The notes below the pieces were generated by a model, which saw only the letters and a program-made list of their open reading frames with translations, had not been told where the DNA came from and ran no database searches. A program made the position numbers and the translations under genes. Of a stretch of DNA of 64,000 nt, positions 9,249-19,015 are shown piece after piece. Positions within the stretch are counted from its first letter, which is position 1; the number at the start of each line of letters is the position of its first letter. This DNA comes from Aliidiomarina maris. GTDB lineage: Bacteria; Pseudomonadota; Gammaproteobacteria; Enterobacterales; Alteromonadaceae. Location: assembly GCF_003987335.1 (NCBI RefSeq), contig NZ_PIPK01000001.1, positions 124,001 through 188,000 on the forward strand. The letters run 5' to 3'.

Positions 9249-12056
9249 CTATTTAATGGTTAGCGCATCGTTGACTAATTTTTCTTGCTGCTCTTTGTGC
9301 ACTGAGGCGTAGCCTACGGCTGGAGACGCAGAAGCGGCTCGACCAGCGTAAGACAACTTGGCACCTTCAGGAATTGCTTCACGGAAGTGATGCTGTGAAC
9401 AATACCAAGCGCCTTGGTTTTGAGGCTCTTCCTGACACCAAACAAAATCTTTCACATGCTGGTACTGCTTCAACACATCGGCCATTTCCTGATGCGGGAA
9501 AGGATACAGCTGCTCAATGCGAATAATCGCAATATTATTCAGTTCTTGCTCGCGACGCTGTTTCAGCAAGTCGTAATACACTTTACCACCGCAGAAAACA
9601 ACGCGCTCCACCTTCTTCGCGTCTTGCTCGTCGATTTCACCGATTACATTATAAAACACACCATCGGCTAATTCTTCAAGGGAAGACACGGCATCGGCAT
9701 GGCGCAACAACGATTTCGGCGTCATCACAATTAACGGACGGCGAACCGGACGAATTTGTTGACGGCGAATCATGTTGTACACCTGCGCAGGTGTTGTCGG
9801 TGTACACACGGACCAGTTGTGATCCGCTGACAATTGCAAGAAGCGTTCGAGACGCGCTGAGCTATGCTCAGGGCCCTGGCCTTCGTAACCGTGCGGCAAC
9901 AACAACGTTAAGCCACACAAGCGTCCCCACTTCTGCTCACCTGAGCTCAAGAACTGGTCGATCACCACTTGGGCACCGTTGGCAAAATCACCAAATTGCG
10001 CTTCCCAAATTGGCAATGTATTCGGCTCAGCCGTGGCGTAACCGTATTCAAACGCCATAACCGCTTCTTCAGACAAGACAGAATCATAGATTTCAATCTT
10101 GGCCTGATTGTCAGCAATGTGCTGCAACGGCATATAGGTTTTCGCGTCTTTTTGGTTGTGCAGAACCGCATGACGGTGGAAGAATGTGCCGCGGCCGCTA
10201 TCTTGACCAACCATACGCACACCATGACCGTGCTTGACCAGGCTCGCGTACGCCAGCATCTCAGCCATACCCCAGTCGAGCTTACGCTCACCGTTGGCCA
10301 TTTTGACACGCTCTTCGTACACTTTGGCCACGCGTGAATTCAACTTGAAGCCTTCAGGTACATGACTCACCTTCAAGGCTAAGTCTTCAAGTTCTTCAAC
10401 AGTCATACGTGAGTCGTAGTCGACGTCCCAGTCGTTATCGACAAACGGCGACCAGTCCACTGAATGGGCCTTCATTGGCTGCCACTCTTCGACTACGCAA
10501 TCGCCTTTATCCAGGGCGTCACGGTAATCCGCCACTAACTGCTTGGCGAACTTGTCGTCAATCACTTTGGCTTCTAAAAGACGTTTTGCATACAGCTCAC
10601 GTGGAACTGGGTGCTTTTTAATCTTTTGATACATCAGTGGCTGAGTCGCATTCGGCTCATCCGCTTCATTGTGACCATGACGACGGTAACATACCAAATC
10701 AATCACCACGTCGCGCTTGAACGCATTGCGGTAATCAACGGCTAGTTGAGACACGAACAGAACCGCTTCAGGATCGTCGGCGTTGACGTGGAAAATCGGA
10801 GCCTGCACCATTTTCGCAATATCCGTACAATACTGCGTTGAACGCGCGTCTTCTTGCTTCGACGTGGTAAAGCCAACCTGGTTGTTGACCACGATACGAA
10901 TACTACCGCCGACACCAAAGGCGCGAGTGCGTGACAAGTTAAAGGTCTCTTGTACCACACCTTGGCCCGCAATCGCCGCATCGCCATGGATTGTGATAGG
11001 TAACGCTTGGCTACCGTCCTGACAGCCACGGCGTTCCATGCGTGCACGCACAGAGCCCATAACAACCGGGTTCACAATTTCCAGGTGTGACGGGTTGAAT
11101 GCTAGTGCAAGGTGGACGTTACCGCCTTTGGTGGCAAAATCTGAAGAGAAGCCCATATGGTATTTCACATCACCAGATTTCTCTGATTTGATACCTAAAC
11201 CGGCAAACTCATTGAATAATTCTTGGGGATGCTTACCCAGCACGTTGATCAGGACGTTCAAACGACCACGGTGCGCCATACCGATGACCACTTCTTTGGC
11301 ACCATTCTCGCCGCCGCGATGGATCAAGGCTTTGATAAGCGGGACTAAGCTGTCGCCACCCTCAAGGGAGAAGCGCTTGGCGCCCGGGAATTTAGAACCA
11401 AGATACTTTTCCAAGCCATCTGCTGCGGTAAGTTCTTGAAGCAAACGCTTTTGCATGTCTGCGTCGAACTTAGGCTGGCCTAATTGAGATTCCAAACGCT
11501 GTTGAATCCAACGTTTCTCTTCAGTGGACACGATATGCATGTACTCAGCACCAATCGAACCACAATAGATTTTCTCAAGTGCAGCGTGAATGTCGCCAAG
11601 CTTTGCAGTGTCTTTGCCAATTGCCAAAGATCCAACATTAAACTCAGTCGCGTAATCATCTTTGCTGAGCGAATGGTGCTCAAGAGCTAAGTCTGCAACT
11701 TGCTCTTGTTTCCACAAGCCTAGAGGGTCGAGATTGGCGTGTTGGTGACCGCGAAACCGATAGGCATTAATTAGCTGCAAAACTTTCACTTGCTTCTCTG
11801 ACATTTCAGAGTTGCCGGCATTCGCCGAGCCTGAAAGCTTCAACTTATTTTTAGCCATCTCGCGAAACTGTTCACGCACTTCGCTGTGTTTGATATCCAC
11901 ACCACTAGTTGGCATGCCATCAAAGAATTCGCGCCATTCATCCCCGACGGCGCTCGGGTCATCCAAATACAGCTCAAAGAGGTCCTCAATGTAGCCGATG
12001 TTGCCACCAGCTAAGTGAGAAGACTCGATCCAGGCTTGCATTGCACCATCTTGCAT
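9249..12056 (-). CDS. sucA: 2-oxoglutarate dehydrogenase E1 component
   Basis: A 935-residue thiamine-diphosphate E1 enzyme (E. coli: 933). It has the N-terminal segment MQAWIESSHL, the AHRGRLNVL substrate loop, and the C-terminal transketolase-like half (HGYEGQGPEHSSARLERFLQL). It decarboxylates 2-oxoglutarate and passes the succinyl group to SucB. I chose the second ATG because AAAGGA stands 5-8 bases before it and the protein then aligns with family N-termini; the upstream in-frame ATG lacks a ribosome site. Confidence 0.97.
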   Translation of the reverse strand: MQDGAMQAWIESSHLAGGNIGYIEDLFELYLDDPSAVGDEWREFFDGMPTSGVDIKHSEVREQFREMAKNKLKLSGSANAGNSEMSEKQVKVLQLINAYRFRGHQHANLDPLGLWKQEQVADLALEHHSLSKDDYATEFNVGSLAIGKDTAKLGDIHAALEKIYCGSIGAEYMHIVSTEEKRWIQQRLESQLGQPKFDADMQKRLLQELTAADGLEKYLGSKFPGAKRFSLEGGDSLVPLIKALIHRGGENGAKEVVIGMAHRGRLNVLINVLGKHPQELFNEFAGLGIKSEKSGDVKYHMGFSSDFATKGGNVHLALAFNPSHLEIVNPVVMGSVRARMERRGCQDGSQALPITIHGDAAIAGQGVVQETFNLSRTRAFGVGGSIRIVVNNQVGFTTSKQEDARSTQYCTDIAKMVQAPIFHVNADDPEAVLFVSQLAVDYRNAFKRDVVIDLVCYRRHGHNEADEPNATQPLMYQKIKKHPVPRELYAKRLLEAKVIDDKFAKQLVADYRDALDKGDCVVEEWQPMKAHSVDWSPFVDNDWDVDYDSRMTVEELEDLALKVSHVPEGFKLNSRVAKVYEERVKMANGERKLDWGMAEMLAYASLVKHGHGVRMVGQDSGRGTFFHRHAVLHNQKDAKTYMPLQHIADNQAKIEIYDSVLSEEAVMAFEYGYATAEPNTLPIWEAQFGDFANGAQVVIDQFLSSGEQKWGRLCGLTLLLPHGYEGQGPEHSSARLERFLQLSADHNWSVCTPTTPAQVYNMIRRQQIRPVRRPLIVMTPKSLLRHADAVSSLEELADGVFYNVIGEIDEQDAKKVERVVFCGGKVYYDLLKQRREQELNNIAIIRIEQLYPFPHQEMADVLKQYQHVKDFVWCQEEPQNQGAWYCSQHHFREAIPEGAKLSYAGRAASASPAVGYASVHKEQQEKLVNDALTIK

Positions 12057-12098
12057 TGCTTTTCCTTTCATCTGAAACTAGCAAAAAACGGCGGTGGA

Positions 12099-12812
12099 TT
12101 ACACCGCACGGCTCAATAGCATAGATTTAATGTGACCGATTGCTTTGGTCGGGTTCAATCCTTTAGGACACACGTTAACGCAGTTCATGATGCCGTGGCA
12201 ACGGAACACGCTAAAGGCGTCGTCCAATTCGTCTAAGCGCTGCTCAGTCGCTGTATCACGGCTATCCGCTAAGAAGCGATACGCATGCAACAGGCCTGCA
12301 GGGCCGACGAATTTATCAGGATTCCACCAAAATGATGGACACGACGTCGAACAACATGCACATAAAATACACTCGTACAGACCATCAAGCTTAGCACGCT
12401 CTTCTGGACTCTGCAGATGCTCGCGCGCAGGCGGCGTCTTGCTGTCGTTAATCAAATACGGCTTGACGCGCTCATACTGATGATAGAATTGCTCCATATC
12501 AACGATAAGGTCACGAATGACCGGCAAGCCAGGTAATGGACGCACGACAATTTTGTTTGATTTCAATGACGACACTGACGTAATACAGCCAAGGCCGTTC
12601 TTACCGTTCATGTTAAAGCCGTCAGACCCACACACCCCTTCACGGCATGAGCGGCGAAACGCTAAGCTTGGATCTTGCTCTTTCAGCTTAATCAGCGCTT
12701 CCAATACCATCATGTCCTGGTTTTCTTCCATTTCCAGGGTGTAATCCTGCATGCGAGGCTTAGCATCGACATCAGGGTTGTAACGATAGACCGAAAAGGT
12801 AATTTTTTTCAT
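12099..12812 (-). CDS. sdhB: Succinate dehydrogenase iron-sulfur subunit
   Basis: A 237-residue subunit (E. coli: 238). The 2Fe-2S ligands are in CREGVCGSDGFNMNG plus a later Cys. The 4Fe-4S motif is CILCACCSTSC, and the 3Fe-4S ligands are in CHGIMNCVNVCPKGL. It moves electrons from FAD of SdhA to quinone at the inner membrane. It lies 12 bases after sdhA and 42 bases before sucA, consistent with one sdhCDAB-sucAB transcript. Confidence 0.98.
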   Translation of the reverse strand: MKKITFSVYRYNPDVDAKPRMQDYTLEMEENQDMMVLEALIKLKEQDPSLAFRRSCREGVCGSDGFNMNGKNGLGCITSVSSLKSNKIVVRPLPGLPVIRDLIVDMEQFYHQYERVKPYLINDSKTPPAREHLQSPEERAKLDGLYECILCACCSTSCPSFWWNPDKFVGPAGLLHAYRFLADSRDTATEQRLDELDDAFSVFRCHGIMNCVNVCPKGLNPTKAIGHIKSMLLSRAV

Positions 12813-12824
12813 CGTTAAGCCCTC

Positions 12825-14585
12825 TTAGTAAGTACGCGCTTTAGGTGGGAACGCTTCGCGAGTCTTCGGCGACATATTCACTTCACGCTTCACCATAGAA
12901 TCATTTTCTGGACGGAACACTGTGTGTACTAGCCAGTTTTCATCATCACGGTCTGGGAAGTCAGCACGGCTGTGCGCACCGCGACTTTCTTGACGGTAGT
13001 TTGCTGCAACCGCTGTTGCATAGGCAGTTTCCATCAAGTTGTCTAATTCCAAACACTCGATACGCTGAGTGTTGAACTCAGAGCTGGTGTCGTCCAAGCG
13101 AGCATTGTTTAAGCGCTCACGAATTTCTTTCAATTCCTGCAAGCCACTTTCCATGGCGTCACCTTCACGGAATACCGAGAAGTTCATTTGCATGCAATTT
13201 TGCAGATCTTTCTTAATCTGTGCAGGGTCTTCACCTTGTTGGGTGTTTTCCCAGCGATTAGTACGTGCCATGGCAGCTTCAATATCGCTGGCAGAAGCTT
13301 CGCGTGCTTCTACGTTTGCTGCTAACGCTTCACCTAAATGCAGACCCGTTGCACGACCGAATACCACTAGGTCAAGCAATGAGTTACCACCTAAGCGGTT
13401 CGCACCGTGCACTGATACACAGGCAATCTCACCACATGCAAACAAGCCTTGGATTGGCGTCGCTTGGCCATTCGCATCAATTTGTAGCGCTTGACCATTT
13501 ACGTCCGTTGGAATACCACCCATCATGTAGTGACAGGTTGGAATCACTGGAATCGGCTCTTCTGCCGGGTCAACGTGAGCGAAGGTTTTCGCTAAGTCAC
13601 ATACACCTGGCAAACGAGACTCAAGTACGTCACGCCCTAAGTGATCAAGTTTCAGTTTAATGTGCGTGCCCCAAGGACCTTCACAGCCACGGCCTTCACG
13701 GATTTCGCTCATCATTGCACGAGCAACCACGTCACGACCAGCTAAGTCTTTGGCGTTCGGTGCATAACGCTCCATGAAGCGCTCCCCGTCTTTATTCAAC
13801 AGGTAACCACCTTCACCACGACAACCTTCAGTCACTAACGAGCCCGCACCGGCGATACCGGTTGGGTGGAACTGCCACATTTCCATGTCCTGTAATGGCA
13901 CGCCTGCGCGCAACGCCATACCGACGCCATCACCTGTGTTAATGTGAGCATTCGTGGTAGACGCATAAATACGCCCTGCACCACCAGTCGCTAGTACAAC
14001 TGCTTTAGCTTTAATGAAATACACTTCACCGGTTTCAATGTGTAGCGCCGTAGTACCAACCACTGCGCCATCTTGGTTCTTAACCAGGTCAAGTGCGTAC
14101 CACTCAGAAAATACGGTGGTTTTGTTTTTCACGTTTTGTTGATACAACAAGTGCAATAAAGCGTGACCGGTACGGTCAGCTGCAGCCGCAGTACGCGCAG
14201 CCTGCTCGCCACCAAATTCTTTTGACTGGCCACCGAATGGACGCTGGTACACTTTACCGTTTTCGAAACGCGAGAATGGCAAGCCCATGTTTTCCATCTC
14301 AAGAATGGCTTCTGGACCCGTCTTACACATGTACTCAATTGCGTCTTGGTCGCCAATGTAATCCGAACCTTTTACGGTATCGAACATGTGCCATTCCCAG
14401 TTATCTTCGTGCGCATTGCCTAAAGCAACGGTAATACCACCTTGCGCAGACACCGTGTGCGAACGGGTCGGGAATACTTTCGACATCAAGGCACAGGTCA
14501 TGCCCTGCTGTGAGATCTGGAGTGCTGCACGCATACCCGCGCCACCAGCACCAATTACTACAGCATCAAAGCTAAGTTCTTTCAT
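12825..14585 (-). CDS. sdhA: Succinate dehydrogenase flavoprotein subunit
   Basis: A 586-residue FAD subunit (E. coli: 588). The dinucleotide motif [11 protein letters not shown] and the covalent-FAD histidine context SHTVSAQGG are present, with the catalytic Arg/His segments ([19 protein letters not shown]) further on. It oxidises succinate to fumarate. The start is the ATG one base after the sdhD stop, which gives the family N-terminus; an upstream TTG in frame would extend into sdhD. Confidence 0.98.
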   Translation of the reverse strand: MKELSFDAVVIGAGGAGMRAALQISQQGMTCALMSKVFPTRSHTVSAQGGITVALGNAHEDNWEWHMFDTVKGSDYIGDQDAIEYMCKTGPEAILEMENMGLPFSRFENGKVYQRPFGGQSKEFGGEQAARTAAAADRTGHALLHLLYQQNVKNKTTVFSEWYALDLVKNQDGAVVGTTALHIETGEVYFIKAKAVVLATGGAGRIYASTTNAHINTGDGVGMALRAGVPLQDMEMWQFHPTGIAGAGSLVTEGCRGEGGYLLNKDGERFMERYAPNAKDLAGRDVVARAMMSEIREGRGCEGPWGTHIKLKLDHLGRDVLESRLPGVCDLAKTFAHVDPAEEPIPVIPTCHYMMGGIPTDVNGQALQIDANGQATPIQGLFACGEIACVSVHGANRLGGNSLLDLVVFGRATGLHLGEALAANVEAREASASDIEAAMARTNRWENTQQGEDPAQIKKDLQNCMQMNFSVFREGDAMESGLQELKEIRERLNNARLDDTSSEFNTQRIECLELDNLMETAYATAVAANYRQESRGAHSRADFPDRDDENWLVHTVFRPENDSMVKREVNMSPKTREAFPPKARTY

Positions 14586-14586
14586 T

Positions 14587-14934
14587 TTATACACCCCACA
14601 ACACAAATAGGCCGACTAACCAGTACACAATTAACGCCACACTGACGATAAATTGTAATACACCGCGACCTAGGGAATTTTTGACATAGTCAGTCAACAC
14701 CTGCCAGATACCAATCCAGCCGTGCACCAACAAACCAGTCAATGCGAGTAAGGTGTAAACTTTCATCCAAAGGTTACCGAACAGTCCGGTCCACACTTCG
14801 AAGGTCAAATTGGGTGTCGCTACCAGAAAGCTGACTAAGAACAGCAAATAAGTAGCCAAAATTACCGCGCTCGCGCGCAGCAAAACGTAGTCGTGCGTGC
14901 CGCTACGACCAAAAGTAGATGCAACTTTTACCAT
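14587..14934 (-). CDS. sdhD: Succinate dehydrogenase membrane anchor subunit D
   Basis: A 115-residue anchor, the same length as E. coli SdhD, with three hydrophobic segments. The conserved [23 protein letters not shown] (heme b and quinone region) and terminal WGV are present. The ATG overlaps the end of sdhC (ATGGTAA), which fixes the start and implies coupled translation. Confidence 0.97.
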   Translation of the reverse strand: MVKVASTFGRSGTHDYVLLRASAVILATYLLFLVSFLVATPNLTFEVWTGLFGNLWMKVYTLLALTGLLVHGWIGIWQVLTDYVKNSLGRGVLQFIVSVALIVYWLVGLFVLWGV

Positions 14935-15302
14935 AACCAAACTCCGGCCAGGACTGATAATACAATGGCTAATGCAATTGAAATGTTCGCGCTCAGATTG
15001 CCTGACTCACGTTCTTCCCAATAGCCCAAATCCATCATGATGTGGCGCAAACCAGCCAGCAGGTGATAACCGAATGCAGTCAGAATCCCCCAGACTACAA
15101 ACTTAACCACAGGGTTTGCGAAAACTTGCTGAGCTTGCGCAAAACCTTCCGGCGATGAGAGTGAAATTGCGAACAACCACACCAAAAAGCCAACGGTCAC
15201 TAACATGATGACACCCGAGACGCGATGCAAGATTGAAGCGATCGCTGACGGCGGGAACTTCATTGTAGATAGTTCTAAATTAACAGGTCTTTGTTTTTTC
15301 AC
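14928..15302 (-). CDS. sdhC: Succinate dehydrogenase cytochrome b556 subunit C
   Basis: A 124-residue membrane subunit with three membrane segments and the conserved KKQRPVNL and SILHRVSGV motifs; the heme histidine context GLRHIMMDLG follows. It holds heme b and the ubiquinone site with SdhD. The start chosen is GTG with AAGG 8 bases upstream. It reproduces the E. coli N-terminus, and no suitable ATG exists nearby. It is the first gene of the sdh-suc block. Confidence 0.95.
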   Translation of the reverse strand: MKKQRPVNLELSTMKFPPSAIASILHRVSGVIMLVTVGFLVWLFAISLSSPEGFAQAQQVFANPVVKFVVWGILTAFGYHLLAGLRHIMMDLGYWEERESGNLSANISIALAIVLSVLAGVWLW

Positions 15303-15575
15303 GATTGTTGCCTTTTTAAAAGCACAGAATGAAGAGTCCGTGAAGTATATCCAGCGCAGCACACAATTACAATTCCCTACACCTTCGGATTTTTAATCCT
15401 CGGCGTACAGTTTCTAAGGGATGGACGCACGCTGCCGGGTTAATATACGACTAAAGTCGATTATTTAGATGCAAACTTTTCAGCATAAAAACTATTACTA
15501 TGAATATACCGTGAAGTACGCCTAAAACTGCTACACTAATACGGTGTTAAATTCTAAACAGGTGTTTACCCAAAA

Positions 15576-15605
15576 TTGACAAAGCACCGTCAGATCGAGT
15601 AAAAC
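15576..15605 (+). promoter_or_regulatory. Probable sigma70 promoter for gltA
   Basis: A perfect -35 TTGACA (15576-15581), an 18-base spacer and a -10-like TAAAAC (15600-15605, four of six consensus bases). It is placed about 60 bases before the gltA start codon. Confidence 0.45.
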
Positions 15606-15621
15606 TAGCGCACTTTTTTGA

Positions 15622-15641
15622 TTCGAAACCATTTCGAAACC
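15622..15641 (+). repeat. Tandem TTCGAAACC direct repeat upstream of gltA
   Basis: The 9-mer TTCGAAACC occurs at 15622-15630 and 15633-15641, exactly 11 bases apart, about one helical turn. It lies between the probable promoter and the start codon, where a regulator could bind the same face of the DNA. Confidence 0.45.
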
Positions 15642-15651
15642 TAACGAAAGC

Positions 15652-15665
15652 AAGGAGATCTCCTT
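15652..15665 (+). promoter_or_regulatory. Palindromic ribosome binding site of gltA
   Basis: The 14 bases before the gltA ATG, AAGGAGATCTCCTT, form a perfect palindrome that contains a full Shine-Dalgarno AAGGAG 8 bases from the start. In RNA it could fold as a 5-bp hairpin with a GATC loop that hides the ribosome site, or pair between molecules. Confidence 0.6.
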
Positions 15666-16946
15666 ATGGCTGACCGTAAAGCCACCCTGCAAATCGACGG
15701 CAAAAGCATTGAGCTTCCAGTCTTGTCGCCTACCGCAGGATACGATGTTGTAGACGTACGTACCCTTGGCAAACACGGCTATTTCACCTTTGACCCAGGC
15801 TTTTTAGCAACCGGTTCATGCGAATCTAAAATCACCTACATTGATGGTGAGAAAGGTGTGCTATTACACCGCGGCTACCCGATTGATCAGCTAGCAACCA
15901 AAGCCGATTACTTGGAAGTGTGCTACATGCTGATTCATGGTGAAGCACCAAACGCAGAGCAATATGAGAAATTTAAGAACACCATCACCAAGCACACTAT
16001 GGTGCATCAAGGTATTCACAATTTCTTCAACGGTTTCCGCCGTGATTCGCACCCAATGGCCATGTTATGTGCCATCGTCGGTGCGTTGTCGTCGTTCTAC
16101 CACGACGATTTAGATATTTCTGATTCAGAGCAACGCGTACGCAGCGCTTATCGCTTAGTTGCGAAAATGCCGACTATTGCGGCAATGTGCTATAAGCACA
16201 GCATTGGTCAACCGTTTGTTTACCCACGCAATGACCTAAGCTACGCAGAGAACTTCTTGAACATGATGTTCTCAGTACCTGCTGAAGAATACAAAATTAG
16301 CCCAACTATCGCCAAAGCGATGGACCGTATCTTCACCTTGCATGCTGATCATGAGCAAAACGCGTCAACCTCGACCGTGCGTTTAGCTGGCTCTTCTGGT
16401 GCTAACCCTTATGCATGTATTGCAGCAGGTGTCGCGTCATTGTGGGGACCTGCACACGGCGGTGCGAACGAAGCATGTTTGAAAATGTTAGCCCAAATCG
16501 GTTCAGTTGATCGTATTCCTGAGTTCATTGAAAAAGCTAAAGACAAGAACGACCCGTTCCGTCTGATGGGCTTTGGTCACCGTGTTTATAAAAACTTTGA
16601 CCCACGCGCAACTGTGATGCGTGACACCTGTCACGACGTACTGAAAGAGCTGAACATCGATGATCCGTTGCTGGACGTTGCGATGGAGCTTGAGCGTATT
16701 GCTCTGGAAGACGAGTACTTCGTAGAGAAGAAACTGTACCCGAACGTAGATTTCTACTCAGGTATCATTCTTAAAGCGATTGGTATTCCGACTAGCATGT
16801 TCACCGTTATCTTTGCCCTGTCGCGTACAGTAGGCTGGATTTCTCACTGGCATGAAATGCTAGGCGAAAAAGGCCAGAAGATTGGTCGTCCTCGCCAGCT
16901 ATATACTGGTGAAACCAAACGCGACTTCACGCCAATTAAGCGCTAA
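15666..16946 (+). CDS. gltA: Type II citrate synthase
   Basis: A 426-residue citrate synthase very close to the E. coli enzyme (427). The catalytic histidines and aspartate lie in [19 protein letters not shown] and PNVDFYSG. It condenses acetyl-CoA and oxaloacetate as the entry step of the TCA cycle. Length and N-terminal domain match the hexameric, NADH-sensitive type. It is divergent from sdhC and ends in a strong terminator, so it is monocistronic. Confidence 0.98.
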   Translation: MADRKATLQIDGKSIELPVLSPTAGYDVVDVRTLGKHGYFTFDPGFLATGSCESKITYIDGEKGVLLHRGYPIDQLATKADYLEVCYMLIHGEAPNAEQYEKFKNTITKHTMVHQGIHNFFNGFRRDSHPMAMLCAIVGALSSFYHDDLDISDSEQRVRSAYRLVAKMPTIAAMCYKHSIGQPFVYPRNDLSYAENFLNMMFSVPAEEYKISPTIAKAMDRIFTLHADHEQNASTSTVRLAGSSGANPYACIAAGVASLWGPAHGGANEACLKMLAQIGSVDRIPEFIEKAKDKNDPFRLMGFGHRVYKNFDPRATVMRDTCHDVLKELNIDDPLLDVAMELERIALEDEYFVEKKLYPNVDFYSGIILKAIGIPTSMFTVIFALSRTVGWISHWHEMLGEKGQKIGRPRQLYTGETKRDFTPIKR

Positions 16947-16971
16947 TCACGCGTATAGATTGACTGAAACG

Positions 16972-16998
16972 AAAACGGACACCTCGGTGTCCGTTTTT
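16972..16998 (+). terminator. Rho-independent terminator after gltA
   Basis: The stem ACGGACAC/GTGTCCGT with a CTCG loop, flanked by four A and a T5 run, extends to an 11-bp A-to-T-tailed hairpin. It lies about 25 bases after the gltA stop. Confidence 0.92.
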
Positions 16999-17027
16999 AT
17001 TTGCTTGTATCACTGTTAACTTATCGC

Positions 17028-17498
17028 CTAGCGCAGGCTAAAAGAGTTCACAGAATCGATCAATTGGTCACGTTCCGTATCCCAGCGCGACTCCAGCGCA
17101 GTTGCAGTTACCACATAGTAATAATTACCTTGTTTAATCACTCGTGAATACCAATGCAAGTCGGTGTTTTGCAAACGTCCGCGGTATTCATAAATGACCT
17201 CGTTATCGCCACGGCTCATATCAACTACAGCGAAATCGAGTTGCTCAAACTGCTCATTGCTCAGTTCAATGTACTCGTCCATGCTGCCTTCAAAAGGCTG
17301 GATCTGAAGGTTCACGTTGGCGGCAAAACCATCCGCTGCAGGCAAGTAATGCTGGAAAACTTGACCACCTACCGTGTGTGGGAACGCCGGCGGCGTGAAA
17401 TCGTAATCTGAGCCGTCCAAAGTCGATGCGTGGCTCACGCTGGTCATTAGGCTACTAAGTGCTAACACCATCGCAAATCGTTTTAATTGTGGTTTCAT
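17028..17498 (-). CDS. Hypothetical exported protein
   Basis: A 156-residue protein with a typical signal peptide (MKPQLKRF, hydrophobic core, cleavage near SHA-STL at about residues 23-26). The mature part is acidic and has no recognised motif. It contains no cysteine, so it is neither disulfide-bonded nor a lipoprotein. The ATG is chosen over an upstream TTG because it directly precedes the positively charged signal start. It is the last of several minus-strand genes after gltA and is probably periplasmic. Function unknown. Confidence 0.65.
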   Translation of the reverse strand: MKPQLKRFAMVLALSSLMTSVSHASTLDGSDYDFTPPAFPHTVGGQVFQHYLPAADGFAANVNLQIQPFEGSMDEYIELSNEQFEQLDFAVVDMSRGDNEVIYEYRGRLQNTDLHWYSRVIKQGNYYYVVTATALESRWDTERDQLIDSVNSFSLR

Positions 17499-17566
17499 AA
17501 GGTATTGCGTCAATAAAAATTAAACGGAACCTAAAATTAGCAGGTACGTTCTGGGGTTACAAGACG

Positions 17567-18181
17567 TTATATGATGCGTGGTGGTATTGGATTGAGCAAC
17601 TCAGCAACCCGCTCGCGCAATCTTGGCACTACATCGGCTTCAAACCATGGGTGCTGTGAAAACCAGCGTCGATTGCGTGGACTAGGGTGCGGCACTGCGA
17701 TTTGTTGCGGCCAGTGCGAACGCCAGTCTACCACTGCATCACGCACACGTGAATACCGAATGTCACTGTGCCAGCGAATCGCATACTGGCCAATGAGCAC
17801 AGTCAATTGAACGCCACCCAACTGCTTCAGCAAAGGTTCACGCCACAACGGCGCACACTCAGGGCGTGGCGGTAGATCACCTTGCGCACCCGTGCCCGGA
17901 TAGCAGAACCCCATGGGTGCAATCGCAAAGCAACGGGGGTCGTAAAATTGGCTTCGCTCAACCCCAAGCCAGGTACGTAACCGGTCGCCACTGGCGTCGT
18001 CAAAGGGTAGCCCTGACTGCTGAACCTTGCGCCCTGGTGCTTGCCCGACCAATAAAATTGGCGCACTGTCACTCGCTTGGATGACCGGTCGCGGCTGATG
18101 TGGTAACGCAGGCGCGCACAACCGGCATGCCCGAATGTCGGCTAGCAATGTGTCGAGTTCGTCAGCGTTACGCGTTGTCAT
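17567..18181 (-). CDS. Uracil-DNA glycosylase family protein
   Basis: A 204-residue member of the UDG superfamily. The N-terminus has a CRLC pair, then the first motif LLVGQAPGRKVQQSGLPF, where active families usually carry an acidic residue soon after APG, and the C-terminal DNA-loop motif VPHPSPRN. It may excise damaged bases, but the first motif departs from the typical family 4/5 form, so activity is uncertain. The start overlaps the murI 3' end by 14 bases, making it the second gene of a murI operon. Confidence 0.75.
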   Translation of the reverse strand: MTTRNADELDTLLADIRACRLCAPALPHQPRPVIQASDSAPILLVGQAPGRKVQQSGLPFDDASGDRLRTWLGVERSQFYDPRCFAIAPMGFCYPGTGAQGDLPPRPECAPLWREPLLKQLGGVQLTVLIGQYAIRWHSDIRYSRVRDAVVDWRSHWPQQIAVPHPSPRNRRWFSQHPWFEADVVPRLRERVAELLNPIPPRII

Positions 18182-18959
18182 AGGTATTTAAATACGCCTT
18201 GTCAATGGACGCCAGACGCTCAAAATACGGTGTGAAAGCCTGGCTATCTGCAGACTGCTTAGACACGAAATAAAGAATGTCTTTAGTTTTATCCTGCTTT
18301 TTCGCCTGGCTCTTAAGGGTATCGAATAAATGACGCACAGTGCCCTGACTGCCGTCGACAAATTGCACATCGGCAGGGAAACAAGTGCGCAGTAGCGGGG
18401 TAAAATAGGCGAAATGCGTGCAACCTAGCACAACTGCCGCATATTGGCTGCAATCATAATGTTGTAGCTGAGCCTGCACGTAGGCTCGCACTGCGTCAGT
18501 ATCAAACTGTTGCTGTTCTGCGAAACTCACTAAACGATCCATCGCCAGTTTATCTGTACGCCGTCGGGTGTCAAAGCGCTGTAACAATTGGCTTAACTTG
18601 CTCTCTTGCAAAGTTAACGAGGTTGCCATCACCAGCACCCGCTGAGCCTCTGTCTGCGCAAGGGCCAGTTTTACCGCAGGTTCCATGCCAATCACCGGAA
18701 ACGGATAGCGTTGACGCAGCACCTCAATACACACCGCTGTCGCCGTATTGCAGGCAACCACTAATGCGTCTGGCGCTTGAGTGGCAATAAAGTCGCAGGC
18801 ACGTGAGGTGAGGTCGCGCACTTCCGCAGCGGGCTTGCCACCGTAGGGCGCATTCAGTGTATCGGCAAAATATACATACTGGTGCTGAGGCTGCTGCTCC
18901 ACGGCTGCATGTAGCACCGTGAGCCCACCCATGCCGGAATCAAAAAAAGCAATGCGCAT
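18168..18959 (-). CDS. murI: Glutamate racemase
   Basis: A 263-residue cofactor-independent racemase supplying D-glutamate for peptidoglycan. The N-terminal FFDSGMGGLTV and YFADTLNAPYG motifs and both catalytic cysteines (VVACNTATA and VLGCTHF) are present. The ATG chosen gives the family start MRIAFFDSG; the in-frame TTG three codons upstream is less likely. Confidence 0.95.
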   Translation of the reverse strand: MRIAFFDSGMGGLTVLHAAVEQQPQHQYVYFADTLNAPYGGKPAAEVRDLTSRACDFIATQAPDALVVACNTATAVCIEVLRQRYPFPVIGMEPAVKLALAQTEAQRVLVMATSLTLQESKLSQLLQRFDTRRRTDKLAMDRLVSFAEQQQFDTDAVRAYVQAQLQHYDCSQYAAVVLGCTHFAYFTPLLRTCFPADVQFVDGSQGTVRHLFDTLKSQAKKQDKTKDILYFVSKQSADSQAFTPYFERLASIDKAYLNTYDNA

Positions 18960-19015
18960 ATAACTCAATCACACCTTAACTCACCACACCCAAAGATAGT
19001 GCTTAGTATACAGAG

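Larger units (their letters stand above)
15303..15665. other. Divergent sdhC/gltA intergenic regulatory region
   Basis: 363 bases with no gene. From left to right it holds the sdhC leader, an interrupted dyad CGACT-AA-AGTCG at 15448-15459, a sigma70-like promoter toward gltA, a tandem TTCGAAACC repeat and a palindrome over the gltA ribosome site. The sdhC promoter could not be fixed by eye. Shared control of both TCA operons from this spacer is likely, as in other gammaproteobacteria. Confidence 0.6.

Noticed and set aside
8706-9263. 185-codon plus-strand frame rich in Ser and Ala opposite sucB
   Set aside because: It is the antisense shadow of the acidic and lipoyl regions of sucB; no ribosome site, low-complexity product.
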